A DNA stretch of 64,000 nt from positions 391,758-455,757 of the forward strand of contig KL647294.1 of assembly GCA_000727475.1 (NCBI GenBank), in the 5' to 3' direction. Below, piece by piece: positions 1 to 11,170 of this stretch. A program made the translations under genes and the position numbers. Numbering within the stretch: the stretch's first letter is position 1; each line of letters begins with the position of its first letter. The notes under the pieces are model-generated. The model was not told the origin of the DNA, did no database searches, and saw only the letters and a list, made by a program, of their open reading frames with translations. Origin of the DNA: Sarcocystis neurona (lineage: Eukaryota > Apicomplexa > Conoidasida > Eucoccidiorida > Sarcocystidae).

Positions 1-1404
1 GAGGAGGTGCAGGAGGAGCAGCAACAGCATGTGCCAGAGAAAACAGAGGAGGGCCAGGGTCTGGAGCACCAACAGGAGCAGCAGGATGCACAGACGGCGG
101 ACGACGTGGTGCAGCCCGAGCAGCAACAACAGCAGGAGTATCTGCTGCTGCAGCAACAGAAGAAGAAAGAGAGTCTGCAACAAGTCTCACGGGCAGAGTT
201 ACCTGTGTCCGCGGCCGGACTTGCGACAGCGCGGAGCAGAAGCGGCAGCAGGAGGAGGCCGCAGGCACCAATCCACCGCGATGTGTCAACAGCAGCAGCA
301 GAAATTTCGCTCGTTCATGAAGCAGTCGCAGCACCCGGGGCGAGAGAGACCTGCGCAGCAGCAGGTGCCGCGCGTGGACCCCCTTGGGCAGCAGGCGGAA
401 CTTCCCTTGATGCGCCGTTGTCAGCACCAAGTCCCGCAACAACAGCAGCAAAGCTTCCAACACAAGCAGAAGCAGCAGTCAGCTCTTCGCCTGCTGCGGC
501 AGCCTCTTGGGGCAATGTGAGCCACTACGGCAGCAGCGGCATGGAAGATATAGCGGGGGTATGTCCAGTCGGCGGCAGCAGCAAGACGAAAGTAAGGAGG
601 AACTCGAGCCGGAGGGACAGTAGCAGCAGGAGCACAGGCGTAAGTGAGCGCATGCATGGCGTCACCGGCAGCACGAATGACATCTGCAGCAGCAGCAGCT
701 ACGGCAGGCACAGACACCCGACTGCAGCAGCGGGCAACGAAAGAGGTATCGCTGCTGCTACGGTGGAATTTCTCCCGAGTGCTGCTGCGTACTCTCCTCC
801 TCTACGTGCCGAGGATGCAGCACCCTTGCGTTATGCTGCTACTTTTTCTCCCCCCCCTGCTCCTTCCCCTCCTCCTGCTCCCGTGGTTCGCCCTCCTTGG
901 CCTTCGTCTGTGCGTCTTCTTTGGAGTCCTGCTGTTGGTTATTTTGCTTTGAATCCCCCTGCGAATGTTGCTGCCTCTCCTCCTCCTCGTGGAGGTGCTG
1001 CTGCGACGCGCCGTGCTGCGCTGGGAAGGAGTGGTGCTCGTGCTGCTGCTGCGCCGCGGAGGGCTGGTGCTGCTGGTCTCTCCCCCCTGAGGCCCGTTGC
1101 TGCTTCTGCGTGGCGCGCCGCTGGTCCTACGTTCGCGCCCGCTGCTGCCTTCACTTCCTCTTCTTCTCCCGTTGCCGGTCCTGCTCCCGCCCTACCTGCC
1201 TCTGCTGCTGCTACGGGCGTCTCGAGAGGACAAGGAGGAGCAGCACCAGCAGCAGCACGACGCAGAGACAAAGCGAGCTGCGCAGGGGTGTGGCTGCAGC
1301 AGCTTGTCGAAGCCCCTCCGCTGCTGCGGTGGGAAGAGCTGCAGCACCTTACGGAAAAAGAACTGCTGTCGCTTCTTCGCCAGCGAGCTGCTCTTGTCGC
1401 GCAG
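1..1404 (+). CDS. Gene A exon 1 (5' partial): Gln/Ala/Ser-rich coiled-coil protein
   Basis: The reading frame is open from base 1 without a stop, so the true start lies outside the window. The exon ends in a strong donor, CAG|GTATGT, after a complete codon (phase 0). The first ~60 residues are Gln/Glu-rich with coiled-coil character. The middle is Ser/Ala/Pro/Arg low complexity, much of it triplet repeats read as GCA/GCT Ala and AGC Ser. The last residues, LTEKELLSLLRQRAALVAQ, again look like an amphipathic helix. I do not recognise the family. The following small exons, all phase 0 and all helical, look like its continuation. The middle could contain unrecognised introns because low-complexity sequence stays open in several frames. 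No targeting signal or membrane segment is seen here. Confidence 0.55.
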
Positions 1405-3617
1405 GTATGTTATGACACCTTCGCCCCGCAGACATAGAGCTTCTCTCTCTACCCGTGCCGCGTAATATCACAAATACGATTCGATCTACCTGTATTTATA
1501 TATATACATATATGTACACACACAGATATGTATATATATATATGCGTACACATACTTGTATACGTACATTTATATTTGCCTGCGTGTACATATATATATA
1601 TATATATAGACATATTCATATAGGGATGTATATGCATACATATACATATACAGATATTTGTCGTATACATATATATATATATAAATATATATGTGTATCT
1701 ACATGTAGTATACGTACACGTACATGTTTTGAGAGAGGTTAATAATATTCACACATATGTATATGTGTACGTATATAGGTTATTATCCCATAGTTACGCA
1801 CGTATATATATACGTACTCATCCACACATATGTGATTTTTCGTAACATAAAGTTGGAAAAGGTCGTCATACATATGTGTTCACAGCTATGCATACACATG
1901 TGTCTTGATATGAATAGATGTACATATATGCGAATACGTATAGTTATATATATATAAATGTACGGATATGTACTTACACACGTATATATATATATATATA
2001 TGTGAAGGTATATAAATGTTAGAACAATACTGCAGAAAGTGACACACTGGTGCAGAAGAAACGTGAAGATTGTCTGTTATGAGTCGGTGGATGCTGTAAA
2101 AGATTTATCTGCAGAAAGGCTGTCCCTTCTACCAAAGACCCTTTCGCTCAGTTTTGTCTCTCCTGTCCGCTTCTCTCCGCGTCGTCCCCCTCCTTTAATT
2201 CACACGCAGGCACACACATCCGCACATTCTCTTCGAAAAAATACCATTTTTCGTGTCTTCTGTCCATGCGCTTCCTTCCATTTCTCTCCCTCTCGTATAT
2301 ACGTGTGCGCACAGACGCTCTACGCAGGCAGGGCTACATATTCCACGCGCATTTATAAATATATGTATATATTAGAGAAAGGACGGGGAGAGGGCGACAG
2401 AGAAGTTCTCAGCTTATTGCCCTAATGATTCGTACATACACAATATATATACCATACGTGCATGCAAGTGTGTGTGTGTGTGTGTGTATTTGTGTGTAGG
2501 CAAGTTATATATGTATATGTGTATGTATATATATGTCTAACTTGACCTTGTAAAATAGAAGTGTTACTTATAGATTGTAGCTATACTACCGTATGAACAG
2601 CGTTCCGCACTGTGGAATCTGCTACGTAAAGACGGCTGCGCGTATATGCGCGCAGGTGTGTAGAGTCGTATACAGATACGTTTCTCGTGTAATTCTTTGA
2701 TATTTTTACGTCACTAGAAAAGAGTCCCGCGCGACGACCTCTGTATATGTATATACATATGTATATGTATGTGTCTGTGTGTGTGTGTGCTTGTAAGTGT
2801 GTGCCTCATTCATCGTCTTGATGAATCGTGCAGCTACCAAGCAGCCGGTGTGTCGCCGGGTTGTTCCGGCAGCAGCAGTTCCACCCGCCCAGAAACACTG
2901 TTAATGCGGCTGCAAACACGTTTGTGGCACTGTAATCTTCTGCATATCTCTCGGTGTGTTGTACTTGCATGTATGTGTGTGTGTGTGTGTGTGTGCATAA
3001 GGGGCTCCTCTTGTATATACATGTATACACATATGTGTATATATATATGTACTGGCACATGCGTCTAAGTTTCTTGCTCGCACTGAAGAGGCGAACAAAG
3101 GGAGAAGGACTTTCTTCGCCTTCCTCATCTGTATCGATGTAGGTGCAGCTCCCTGGGTCGTCTGGGGGTACTTCCACACACGTACCGAAATTGCCTCTCT
3201 CTCCAAGATTACATATATATGTATGTGAGATATGTATATATCTCTGTGTGTTGATACGTATGTGTATGTGTGTTTGTGGAGAGCTCTCTCTCTACATATA
3301 TAACCTCCGCCGTACATACGAAAGCTCCGCTGTTTCGTCAGAATGTGTCCACAAACAGAGAGAGAGACAGAGAGATGGGGAAGACGAAATGAAATCTCTT
3401 CTCACGCCCTTCGCAGTGTGCTGTGCGTGCACATATATGTAACACCTAGGCAAAAGCAGCAGCAGCAGAAACTTCGTGTCATCACTTCTTTCCTTCTTTC
3501 CGTGTGTGCCGCTTTCTCTCACCACACACTGGCGGCAGATACGAGGGGCAAGAGAGTAGAGAAGTGCATGTGCTGTTGTTCTTGTTTGTGTGCGTGTGGG
3601 GGTGTGTGTGTTTGCAG
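1405..3617 (+). repeat. Gene A intron 1, TATATG/TGTATG repeat-rich
   Basis: This stretch runs from the donor GTATGT to the acceptor TTTGCAG. About 1494-2010 is AT-rich TATATA/TGTATG microsatellite. Short (TG)n tracts lie near 2469-2489, 2770-2790 and 2975-2995. The sequence between them (2040-2400, 2560-2720) is unique with no supportable exon. ORFs here are Tyr/Ile/Cys/Thr-rich read-through of the microsatellite. Confidence 0.6.
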
Positions 3618-3725
3618 CTGCGCCGAGCCCAGAGCAGCGTGGTCGCGCTGCAGCAGCAGGTGCAGCAACAGCAGCAACAATTGCTGCAGGTGTCTGCAGA
3701 GGGGGACGAGCAGCGCATTCGAGAG
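3618..3725 (+). CDS. Gene A exon 2 (36 codons, phase 0)
   Basis: The exon starts after TTTGCAG and ends at GAG|GTACAA, giving exactly 36 codons in phase 0 at both ends, matching exon 1. The peptide starts LRRAQSSVVALQQQVQQQ and ends DEQRIRE, with hydrophobic residues at heptad-like spacing typical of a coiled coil. An earlier donor, CAG|GTGTCT after base 3689, is also in phase 0 and would give 24 codons, so both splice forms keep the frame. The function is unknown. Confidence 0.5.
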
Positions 3726-4014
3726 GTACAATTGAAGACGGCGACGCACGCACAGAAGCTCCCACCAATATTATATATGTAAAACAAACATATATGCGTA
3801 TCCATACGTATGAATATGTGTACTTGCATCTGTATATATACATATGCATAAGTGTATACATATATGCTTGGATCTAGTTATCTATACATTTATATATGTA
3901 TACGCATATTATCTGTACATATATATATATATACATATATGTCTGGATCTAGCTTTCTATACATATATATATATATGCATATATGTTTGCATATACCTGT
4001 CTATCTATATGTCC

Positions 4015-4046
<32 letters not shown>

Positions 4047-5412
4047 GTAGATGCACATGTATGTATGTTTTGAATCATGTTCGACCATACATTTTTATCT
4101 TTCATTTGCATGTGCAGTTGTGGAGCAAGTCTACATGCGTGTGCATATCTGTGTCTACAAGTGTATTATGAAGGTCCCTCTATTGAAACGTATCTCCATA
4201 TATACATGTATTGAAACGTATCTCCATATATACATATATATATAAGAACATGAGTAAACCTTCGTTTTCCAGTACAAATGCATACATATATATATATCTA
4301 TATGTATGTGTGTGTACATGTATCTGTGCCCAGATACATGCGCCTGGGTGTGTACACCAGGGACTGACGTATCCATACAATTTTGCTTCTTACGTTCGTT
4401 TATCGATCTATCTTTCTATCAATATATATATATATGTATTTGTATGTGTGTACACACGAAGTCGTTGCACTCCTGTTGAAGTCTGAGAGATATATGTGTG
4501 CACGAGAATCTATGTACATTCTCTATGTATGCATCTATATATATATACATGTACGTGTACGCACATATGTACGTTTGTAGGTCTGCGTATGTGTAAATGC
4601 ATATACGCAGGTATATATATATATATATGTACACAACATACAGGCAGGCATATATATACATATATATGTGTATGTATATGTGGAGAGCGAGAACAGGTAG
4701 ATAGTGGAGACGTATGTATAGGAAGAGAGAGGGAAATGTAGCTAAGTGAACAAGCTATGGACGCAAGAAGGCGCAACTGCTTTTTCTAGTCGAATAGATG
4801 ATTCCGTGTTTCTGGGTGAATCCGGAACCCTGTCTGGGAGCACCAGGAGATTTACCGCGTGAGATTTCTGTTCTTGTCTTTCTTTTCTATCTGTTCTTGA
4901 CCTGCGTCGGTATTTCTTCCCGCGCCACTCTCTGCGTCGTTTACCTGCTGCTGCTTTTTCTGCTCTTCGTTTATCTGTGTGGTTCCCTCTCCCGCTTCCT
5001 TGTCTTTCCGTCTTCATCTTCCCGCGCGTCTGTTCGACATTTCCGTATTCGTCCTCTTCTTCTCCGTTTCGTCCTTTTGTGTTTTTTTGCCTTCGTTTCT
5101 CCGTCTTCTTCTTCGTCCTCCCCTTCCTCCTTTTCACGTCTCCTTCTTCGCGTCTTCCTCCACCTTTTTCTCAGCGTTCTGTCCTTTTCCTTTCATGCTT
5201 TTTCTCGTCCTCTCTTTCTTTGTTCGTTTCTTTTCCTCCTCAGTCCTTTCTTTCTCGAGTTGTTCTCACCTTTACATATACCTACCTGCTCTTCTGTCTT
5301 TTCAAGTTCTTCTGGTCCTCCTCTCCGCTGGTTTCCTCTGTGTTCTTTACCTTTCTGCCATCTCTTGTCGCCTTCGGTTTGCTTCCCCGTGTTCTCCATA
5401 TCTCCCTCCCAG
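3726..5412 (+). repeat. Gene A intron 2: microsatellite then long pyrimidine tract
   Basis: About 3770-4740 is TATATA/TATGTA microsatellite with a (CT)n run near 4011-4032. From about 4860 to the acceptor at 5412 the plus strand is almost continuous C/T (TCTTC, CTCTTC, TTTCC blocks), some 550 nt. All three plus-strand frames stay open there and give Leu/Phe/Ser-rich ORFs, which I regard as artefacts of the pyrimidine tract. Confidence 0.6.
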
Positions 5413-5457
5413 GCTGCGCAGGAGGAGGTGTTGGCTCTGCAGGAGAACCGCTTGCAG
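5413..5457 (+). CDS. Gene A exon 3 (15-codon micro-exon, phase 0)
   Basis: The acceptor is CCCTCCCAG at the end of a ~550-nt pyrimidine tract and the donor is CAG|GTAAAT. The 45 nt encode AAQEEVLALQENRLQ, an amphipathic helix. The exon has phase 0 at both ends, so including or skipping it does not change the frame of its neighbours. It is below the length most gene finders accept. Confidence 0.5.
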
Positions 5458-5639
5458 GTAAATACTGTGCAGCAGTGACACTCCGGTGGCAGGTGTGTAT
5501 ATGCACGCAGGAACTTTCAGGAAAGTGGAGGGACGGAGTACAACGTAAACAAGAGTCTTTCTTCTTCGAAGGCAGAAGAGCCGGTGTCCGCTGCGTTGTG
5601 GTCCACAACAGTTGCATGCCCACTTTTCCACTGCACAGA

Positions 5640-6360
5640 CACTAGCAACGATGCCCGCATTCTCTACGGCGCCCGCACTCCCCCGTGGTGCCGTTTCTCG
5701 GGTGTCGGTACACCTCAGTCGCAGTTCTACCGTACCCAGTCAGCTACGTGCAGTTGCATTGCCGCAGTTCATCCTGTGCATACACTCTCTGTGGCGAGTG
5801 TGGACAGCTGTGAACTTTGTTCTGGTGTACGTACACCAGCGCGCAGTCTTCACGGTGTCCCGCACTGTTGTAGTATCCACACAGCAGCCGCCAGTCTCTG
5901 GCAACTCCGCATACTTACCGGCAGTCTTTCTGGACTCCACACAAATTCATGCAGTCTCTTTAGTGGATGTACACGACCTGCAGCTATTGTGGTGTACATA
6001 CACCCGCGTACACTGTTAGCAGGTGTCGATATCCCGTCCCGCATACATTCGTTGCGGGCTCCGTCCTGCACTACTCCGGTGTTCGTCCACCGCTTTTGTA
6101 GCTGTAGTACGTGTGGAAATCTACAGTTTCCTCGCTGCCTAGACACCGCGTACACAATTGCTCTGACGTCCGTACACGCCTTGCCTTCTCTCCGGCGTAC
6201 GTACACCGCGTGTGGTCTCTGCAGTGTATGCGCACCGCAGTTGGCCTGTGTACGCGGTCTTCACATCACCGCAGCGTGCACTTTCTCCTCTCTTTGGAGG
6301 GCGCAGATTTGCGTATCCTCTCTCGCATATACGTACACCGGCGGAAATCCTTTATAGCGT
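5640..6360. repeat. Degenerate ~30-bp tandem array with palindromic core
   Basis: Blocks of about 30-32 bp recur with a core close to GGTGTNNGTACACC followed by CGCAGTCT or CAGTCTCT. Clear core copies are at 5701-5714, 5824-5837 (perfect palindrome), 5991-6004, 6078-6091 and 6194-6207, with weaker ones between them. Units are diverged and spacing varies, so the edges are approximate. Confidence 0.5.
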
Positions 6361-7419
6361 GGAAACCAGACACAGGTGTACTTATTCCTTTCACACGGTT
6401 TGTGTTGCTTTGGAGCAGACGTCCCTTTTCTCCTGCGCTCCTCTCTGTATGCTCCAGGACTAAGTGACCAGAAATATCGTGCGAATGAGTGCAGTGTCCT
6501 ACCCTCGCACAACACCTCCTCGTAATTTCTGTGAATCTAGATTGTTCTGTCTCCTCGTACGTCCACAAAAATAAATACAAATGTAACCGTTTCTATACGT
6601 AGTGTTCCAGCATGCGTGTAGGTCACTCTCTGTATTATGTGTACAGAGGATGACCTACGCAGCATGTGTGTCTTGCTGCACCAGTGTAGCTCGCGTGCAT
6701 ACGCTCTCTTCGTCCGTAGTCCTCTATTCGTGTCCCTGTTAAAATGTACCTGGTAGACATACGTAGGAGCAGTAATGTTTATACTCTGTCGTTTGCACGA
6801 ATCCGTATCCAACAGGTCTCCCTCTCTATGTCCGTATGTGTGTGTATATATATGTGCGTGTATGACCACGTACACATGTGGAAGGCTGCAGCGAGATTCT
6901 TATATGTCCGGGAACGTTGTGTCCTGCTGGTCGTTGAGGGGCCTCTCTTGGGCGTCGGTTGGAAGGGCGTGAGTGCACAGGAAAAGCAGCAGAAAGCGAC
7001 AGAGACCACTCCATGCGAGAAGCAGGTGGGGAAGCGGGACCGAGGAAATCTGTATTATCAATCCCAACAACAGCGAGAAAGAAAGGGGACGTACCGAGCG
7101 AGAAGGAAGAAACGGAAAAGGAGGAGGAAAGACAAACAGAAAGACGAAGAGGAAGGAAGTGGTGGTGAATTAAAAGAGGCGGACGGAAGAGCGACGAGTA
7201 GAGGATAGACGCAGAAGAACACCGAAACGTTCTCAGAGTACTGCAGAAAAATAGGGGAGAAAGAAAAGAGAGAATGGAAGTAACAGAACAAAGTTGCAGG
7301 TGTTGCGTGCTAGGAGGGAAAGGAAAGAACCAGGGAGGGACAGAGACAGGAAGGAAGGAAGCTTTGAGAAGGGGACAAACATACCGGAATGCAGCACACC
7401 AAACGCGAAGCCCCGGACA

Positions 7420-7740
7420 AGTGCTGTTGCCTGCCGCTGCTGCTTGTCCTGCTGTTGCTGCTGTCTGTGCAGCTGCTATCGCTCCATGTGCTGCTGCTGC
7501 CGCTGCCGCTTCCTCTGCTGCTGCTGGTGCTTCTGTTGCTGCTGCTGCTTCTGTTGCTGCTGCTCCCTTTGCCGGCGGTGCTGCCTCTGCTGCTTGTGCT
7601 GCCCCTGCTGCTGCTGGTGCTGCTTCGGCTGCTGCTGGTGCTTCTGCTGCGGCCGGTGCTTCCGCTGCGGCTGCTCTTGCTTGTGCTGCAGCTGCTGCCG
7701 GCTGGGCCGTCATTGTTGGGTTGCTGCTGCTAATGGTGCT
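7420..7740 (+). repeat. CTG/TGC-rich tract upstream of a 3' splice site
   Basis: About 320 nt are dominated by CTG, TGC and GCT triplets on the sense strand. They end about 12 nt before the acceptor of gene A exon 4, whose exon sequence is CAG-rich. Reading the tract gives poly-Leu, poly-Cys or poly-Ala ORFs on the plus strand and poly-Ala on the minus strand; none has non-repetitive content. Confidence 0.6.
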
Positions 7741-7752
7741 GCTGCCGTACAG

Positions 7753-7806
7753 ATGGAGCAGCTGCTGCAGACGCGAACGGACGAGCTACACCAGGCACAA
7801 CAACAG
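7753..7806 (+). CDS. Gene A exon 4 (18-codon micro-exon, phase 0)
   Basis: The acceptor is CCGTACAG and the donor CAG|GTCAGC. The 54 nt encode MEQLLQTRTDELHQAQQQ, again a short coiled-coil helix, in phase 0 at both ends. It follows a CTG-rich intron tract. Its similarity in length, phase and composition to exons 2, 3 and 5 is the main reason to call it. Confidence 0.5.
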
Positions 7807-9342
7807 GTCAGCAGCCTGTATATATACGTATATCTGTACAGCTTCTTCCTGTACCTGTTATTACATACAAGCCCATATCGATGTATCATAGTATGTATTT
7901 TTGTGTAGGCATTTCTCTGTATATCTCTGTGTTTTCTTCGTAATTTTCTCTCTCAAGGAATATATTCCTTTCTCTGTCCTTGCAGAGTATCTATCTACGT
8001 ACGTAACTCCCCTTCCACTTCCTTACACAGGTGACTTTGTACATACTCTCACTATAAATATACGTATATATATACACGTATATGTGGCTGTATATTGCCG
8101 TATTGCTGTCTCCGTGTTGTTCTCGCATGTGTCTCCATACGCACTTCTCTATCTCTCGTCGTCTCCCTCCCTCCCCTGCGTCTCTGTTTATGTGTGCCTC
8201 TATCTTCTCCCCCGCCCTTCGGTGGACATCTACACGTGTGTCCCTACGTGAATATCTTTCTCTATTTCTCTCTCCATATATATATATATATATGCATATT
8301 CGTAGTGCTGTACGTCCCTGCCGAATTGTCTGCCCCGATTCATTTGGAGTGGTATCTATGCGCCTTTTCCTCTTTGTTGATAGATAAGTATGTATTTCTA
8401 TCTGCTTGCGTATGCTGTGAGCTTGTAAATCTACAGCCACGCACGCATATATATATATATATATATACACATGTATGTGTAGATAGGCACATCCTTACGC
8501 GCACATAGAAACAGCGGCCGAGGGCGCCACGCAGATATATCTGCTGAGAAGGACGTCCCAGTGAACGGCGTACGTACATGTCTGAAGTAACTCGTGCACA
8601 TGAAGATTTGAACAAAGCGGGAGAAAGAAAAGAAAATATATTCATGTGCTTGTTTACGTCCAAAGAGATATACTTGTGTACTAGTGTACATACATATGTA
8701 AGTATGTACACACGAGAATACAGTATTAGTATGCTCTCTATATCTGTGGATTGGTCCATATGTAATGATGTACTTGTGTTTAAAGTAATCTGTGTATAAC
8801 TCTCTTCAAGAGAAGTCACAGGTACCTTCCATTCATCTACTCATAAAGTGGGTGTGCATATATGTATATATATATATATATGCAGAGCGAGAGATAAAAC
8901 GGGTGTGCACATATATATCTATACCTGCAGAAGGAGAGATCGAACGGGTGTACACATATACATATATATACATATGTATATTTTCAGAAGAAGAGATAGA
9001 ACCGGTGTACACATATATATGTATATATATACGTATAAATGCAGAAAGAAAGATTAAACCGGCGTGCGTGTACGTATGTACAAACATATATATCTGCAGG
9101 GGGGGGGGAGATAGAGGTCAGCGTTGTTATCTGCTGCGTGATGTGGTTGGATCTTAGCCTGCATTGGGAGACAGCTCGAGATTTCTCTTTGCTGCGCGAC
9201 ACAGAAACCTTTGTTCCCGTGTGAGATCCCCACGTCTTCTCCTTCACGCGTATTTCTCCTATTCGTGTGGTGTAAATCTGCGGCGTTCATGTTTCTGCAT
9301 CTCCTTCCCTTCTCCGGTTTTCGTTTTCTGCTTCTTGTGCAG
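7807..9342 (+). other. Gene A intron 4
   Basis: This intron runs from GTCAGC to the acceptor CTTGTGCAG, which follows a pyrimidine-rich stretch (9225-9335). It contains scattered TATATA tracts, a C/T-rich stretch at 7905-8270 and the tandem repeat at 8849-9113. No exon is recognised. Confidence 0.5.
8849..9113. repeat. Tandem repeat, about five ~55-bp units
   Basis: Each unit has a GGTGTACAC-like start, a TATATA spacer and a TGCAGAAGGAGAGAT-like purine end. Starts are seen near 8850, 8900, 8947, 9002 and 9060. The GGTGTACAC element resembles half of the palindrome found in the 5640-6360 array. Confidence 0.6.
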
Positions 9343-9399
9343 GCGGCACAGTTGGAGCAACAGCTGCTGCAGGTGCAGCGAGACAGAGACATGCTAATG
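9343..9399 (+). CDS. Gene A exon 5 (19 codons, phase 0)
   Basis: The acceptor is CTTGTGCAG. The peptide AAQLEQQLLQVQRDRDMLM is a coiled-coil heptad segment. Two phase-0 donors are possible: ATG|GTGTGC after 9399 (chosen) and CAG|GTGCAG after 9372. If neither were used the frame would stop at 9427-9429, giving a short isoform ending in CLLQRLRD. The donors are weak by sequence, so the 3' edge is uncertain. Confidence 0.45.
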
Positions 9400-10330
9400 G
9401 TGTGCCTGCTGCAAAGACTGAGAGACTGAGGCAGAAACTTGTTCGCTCTACATCAACGTCTACGCAGCTAAACTCACATAAATCTACAAATATATATATA
9501 TTTACATACACTATACATACATTATATATATATATATATTGCGTGCGTATGCGTATACATCAATATATATGTGTATGTATATATATATATATACATAAGA
9601 AGAAGATTCACAAAATTCTGCACAAACGTACGTGTACATAACGCATACATTATATATAGATATACGCTTGAATGTTTACACATCTCCATATATATATATA
9701 TATGTATGCATAGGAGAGAGCTTACTAAGGCAAATACGCGGGCAGAAAGTGGGTCAGGGAGGGGCCTTCACGTCCTGTCTCCTTTTGGAAGCTTTTAATG
9801 TCTCCAAGGAAATACACGACACTGCTGTTGTCGCGTGTCTCTTTCTGTCTTCTTCCCGTCTCCCTCTCTGCGTCTGTTCCTCTTGTGCGTGTCTCGTCTC
9901 TTTTCGTGTGTCCGTCTCCGCGTCTCTCTTCCTCTCTGTCTTTGTGGCCGTGTCTTTCTTTGACAGCGAACCGTGGAGATTCTCACAGGCGTCTCTTCCG
10001 CGAGGAGGGGGCTGCAGGATCGAATATGTCCCCGTGGCGGTGTCTCTGCACGAACCGACGTTCCTTCTCTTGGGTCTGTGCGTGGCCAAGGCCAAAGAGA
10101 GAGATAGAGAGAAGGAGATACCTGCGCGAGTGTCTCGTCTCTCTATGCGGCGTGTCGCTTTCAGCACGCGTGCATGCTATCGACGCTTGCGTGGACACGC
10201 GTGCGCATATAGTGGTGGCGCCCTACCCTCGTGCAATAGTAGAAGCTCTTGTCGTGACTGTACTTCGACGATACGTGTTTCGGCGGAAACGTAGAAAAGA
10301 TGAAGCACGCAGCGACGTATATATATGTAT

Positions 10331-10560
10331 GTGGTCACACGATCAGTATGCTTGTCTCTTCTGTCTGAGGTAGAAAGAAGCATGCGTAGTAGGCGTATAT
10401 CTTCATATATATATATATATGTTTGTACACGTGGCCACTCGGTTAATATGCTTGTCGGTTCTATGTGAGGTAAAACGAAGCACGCATATATATATATGTG
10501 TGTATATGTGTCTGTGTACGTGGTCACACGATTAATATGCCTGGGTGAGGTGAACGTGTG
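10331..10560. repeat. Three ~90-100-bp tandem copies
   Basis: The element GTGGTCACACGATTAATATG followed by CTTGTC, TGTGAGGTA and GAAGCACGCA recurs at about 10331, 10431 and 10520, the last copy truncated. TATATA spacers separate the copies. Confidence 0.7.
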
Positions 10561-10980
10561 TATCGGGTTAGCGTCTTCCGGTGCTTCCGCATTCGCACGT
10601 GCGTCTGACGCCCTGCCTTTGTGCGTGTGTGGGGTGTTGCTGCGCTGCATGCGCTCACACGTGTGCGTGTCCATATATGTATGTGTGGACGTATGTGTAT
10701 GTGTGTACATGAGTGAATATAGATACATACGTAAGTATCCGTGTGCATGCAAATAAGAGCGAAGTGGACACACGTATCAAGAGTCCATAGACTCGCGTGC
10801 AGATTTTCTCTGAGTACCTAGAGGTGTACACGGGCATGCGTCGATACGAAGACACCTCTGCAGAGGGGGATATCTCTAGGTGGGTCTTTGTGTCCCTGCG
10901 TATGTGTGTGGAAGTGGAAGGGAGACGAAGGAGCTACGTACCACAAGGAGAGGAAAAAAGCCCACCTCGCGGCGCGCCCC

Positions 10981-11170
10981 AACAGCGTGTCTACACATAT
11001 ATATGGGTGTCTATCTATGTGTGTAGATAGATAGGACAAGTAGGAGCTCTCTCCGTTATACACCGAAGACCAAAAAGGCCCATCGCTGCCCGTCAGCCAC
11101 GGAGGTCAACAGCGTGTAGATACACACATGTGTGGGTGTCTCTCTTTCTGTCTGTAGACAGGTCTGATAA
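10981..11170. repeat. Direct repeat pair, period 127 bp
   Basis: AACAGCGTGT followed by a GGGTGTCTNTCT element and a TGTAGA(T/C)AG element occurs at 10981 and again at 11108, with related sequence between. It is a diverged duplication of intronic sequence. Confidence 0.5.

Larger units (their letters stand above)
5458..7752 (+). other. Gene A intron 3: palindrome array, purine tract, CTG tract
   Basis: This intron holds three distinct blocks, listed separately where notable: a degenerate ~30-bp repeat array (5640-6360), mixed unique sequence (6360-6960) and a purine-rich plus strand (about 7030-7400). The purine tract changes at about 7400 to a CTG/TGC-rich tract that reaches the acceptor CGTACAG at 7752. 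No exon is supported inside. Confidence 0.5.

Noticed and set aside
1494..2010. Possible CRISPR-like or telomere-like array
   Set aside because: The repeats are simple TATATG/TGTATG microsatellites without spacers, and I saw no long TTTAGGG-type telomeric tract anywhere in the window.
4798..5478. 226-codon plus-strand ORF resembling a Leu/Phe-rich multi-span membrane protein, with overlapping ORFs in the other two frames
   Set aside because: It is translation of a ~550-nt C/T tract; all three frames are open, composition is Leu/Phe/Ser only, and its end overlaps the phase-consistent micro-exon at 5413-5457.
7389..7733. Plus-strand Leu-rich and Cys-rich ORFs, and the minus-strand Ala-rich ORF to 6826
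   Set aside because: All are different readings of one CTG/TGC tract in an intron, with no non-repetitive content.
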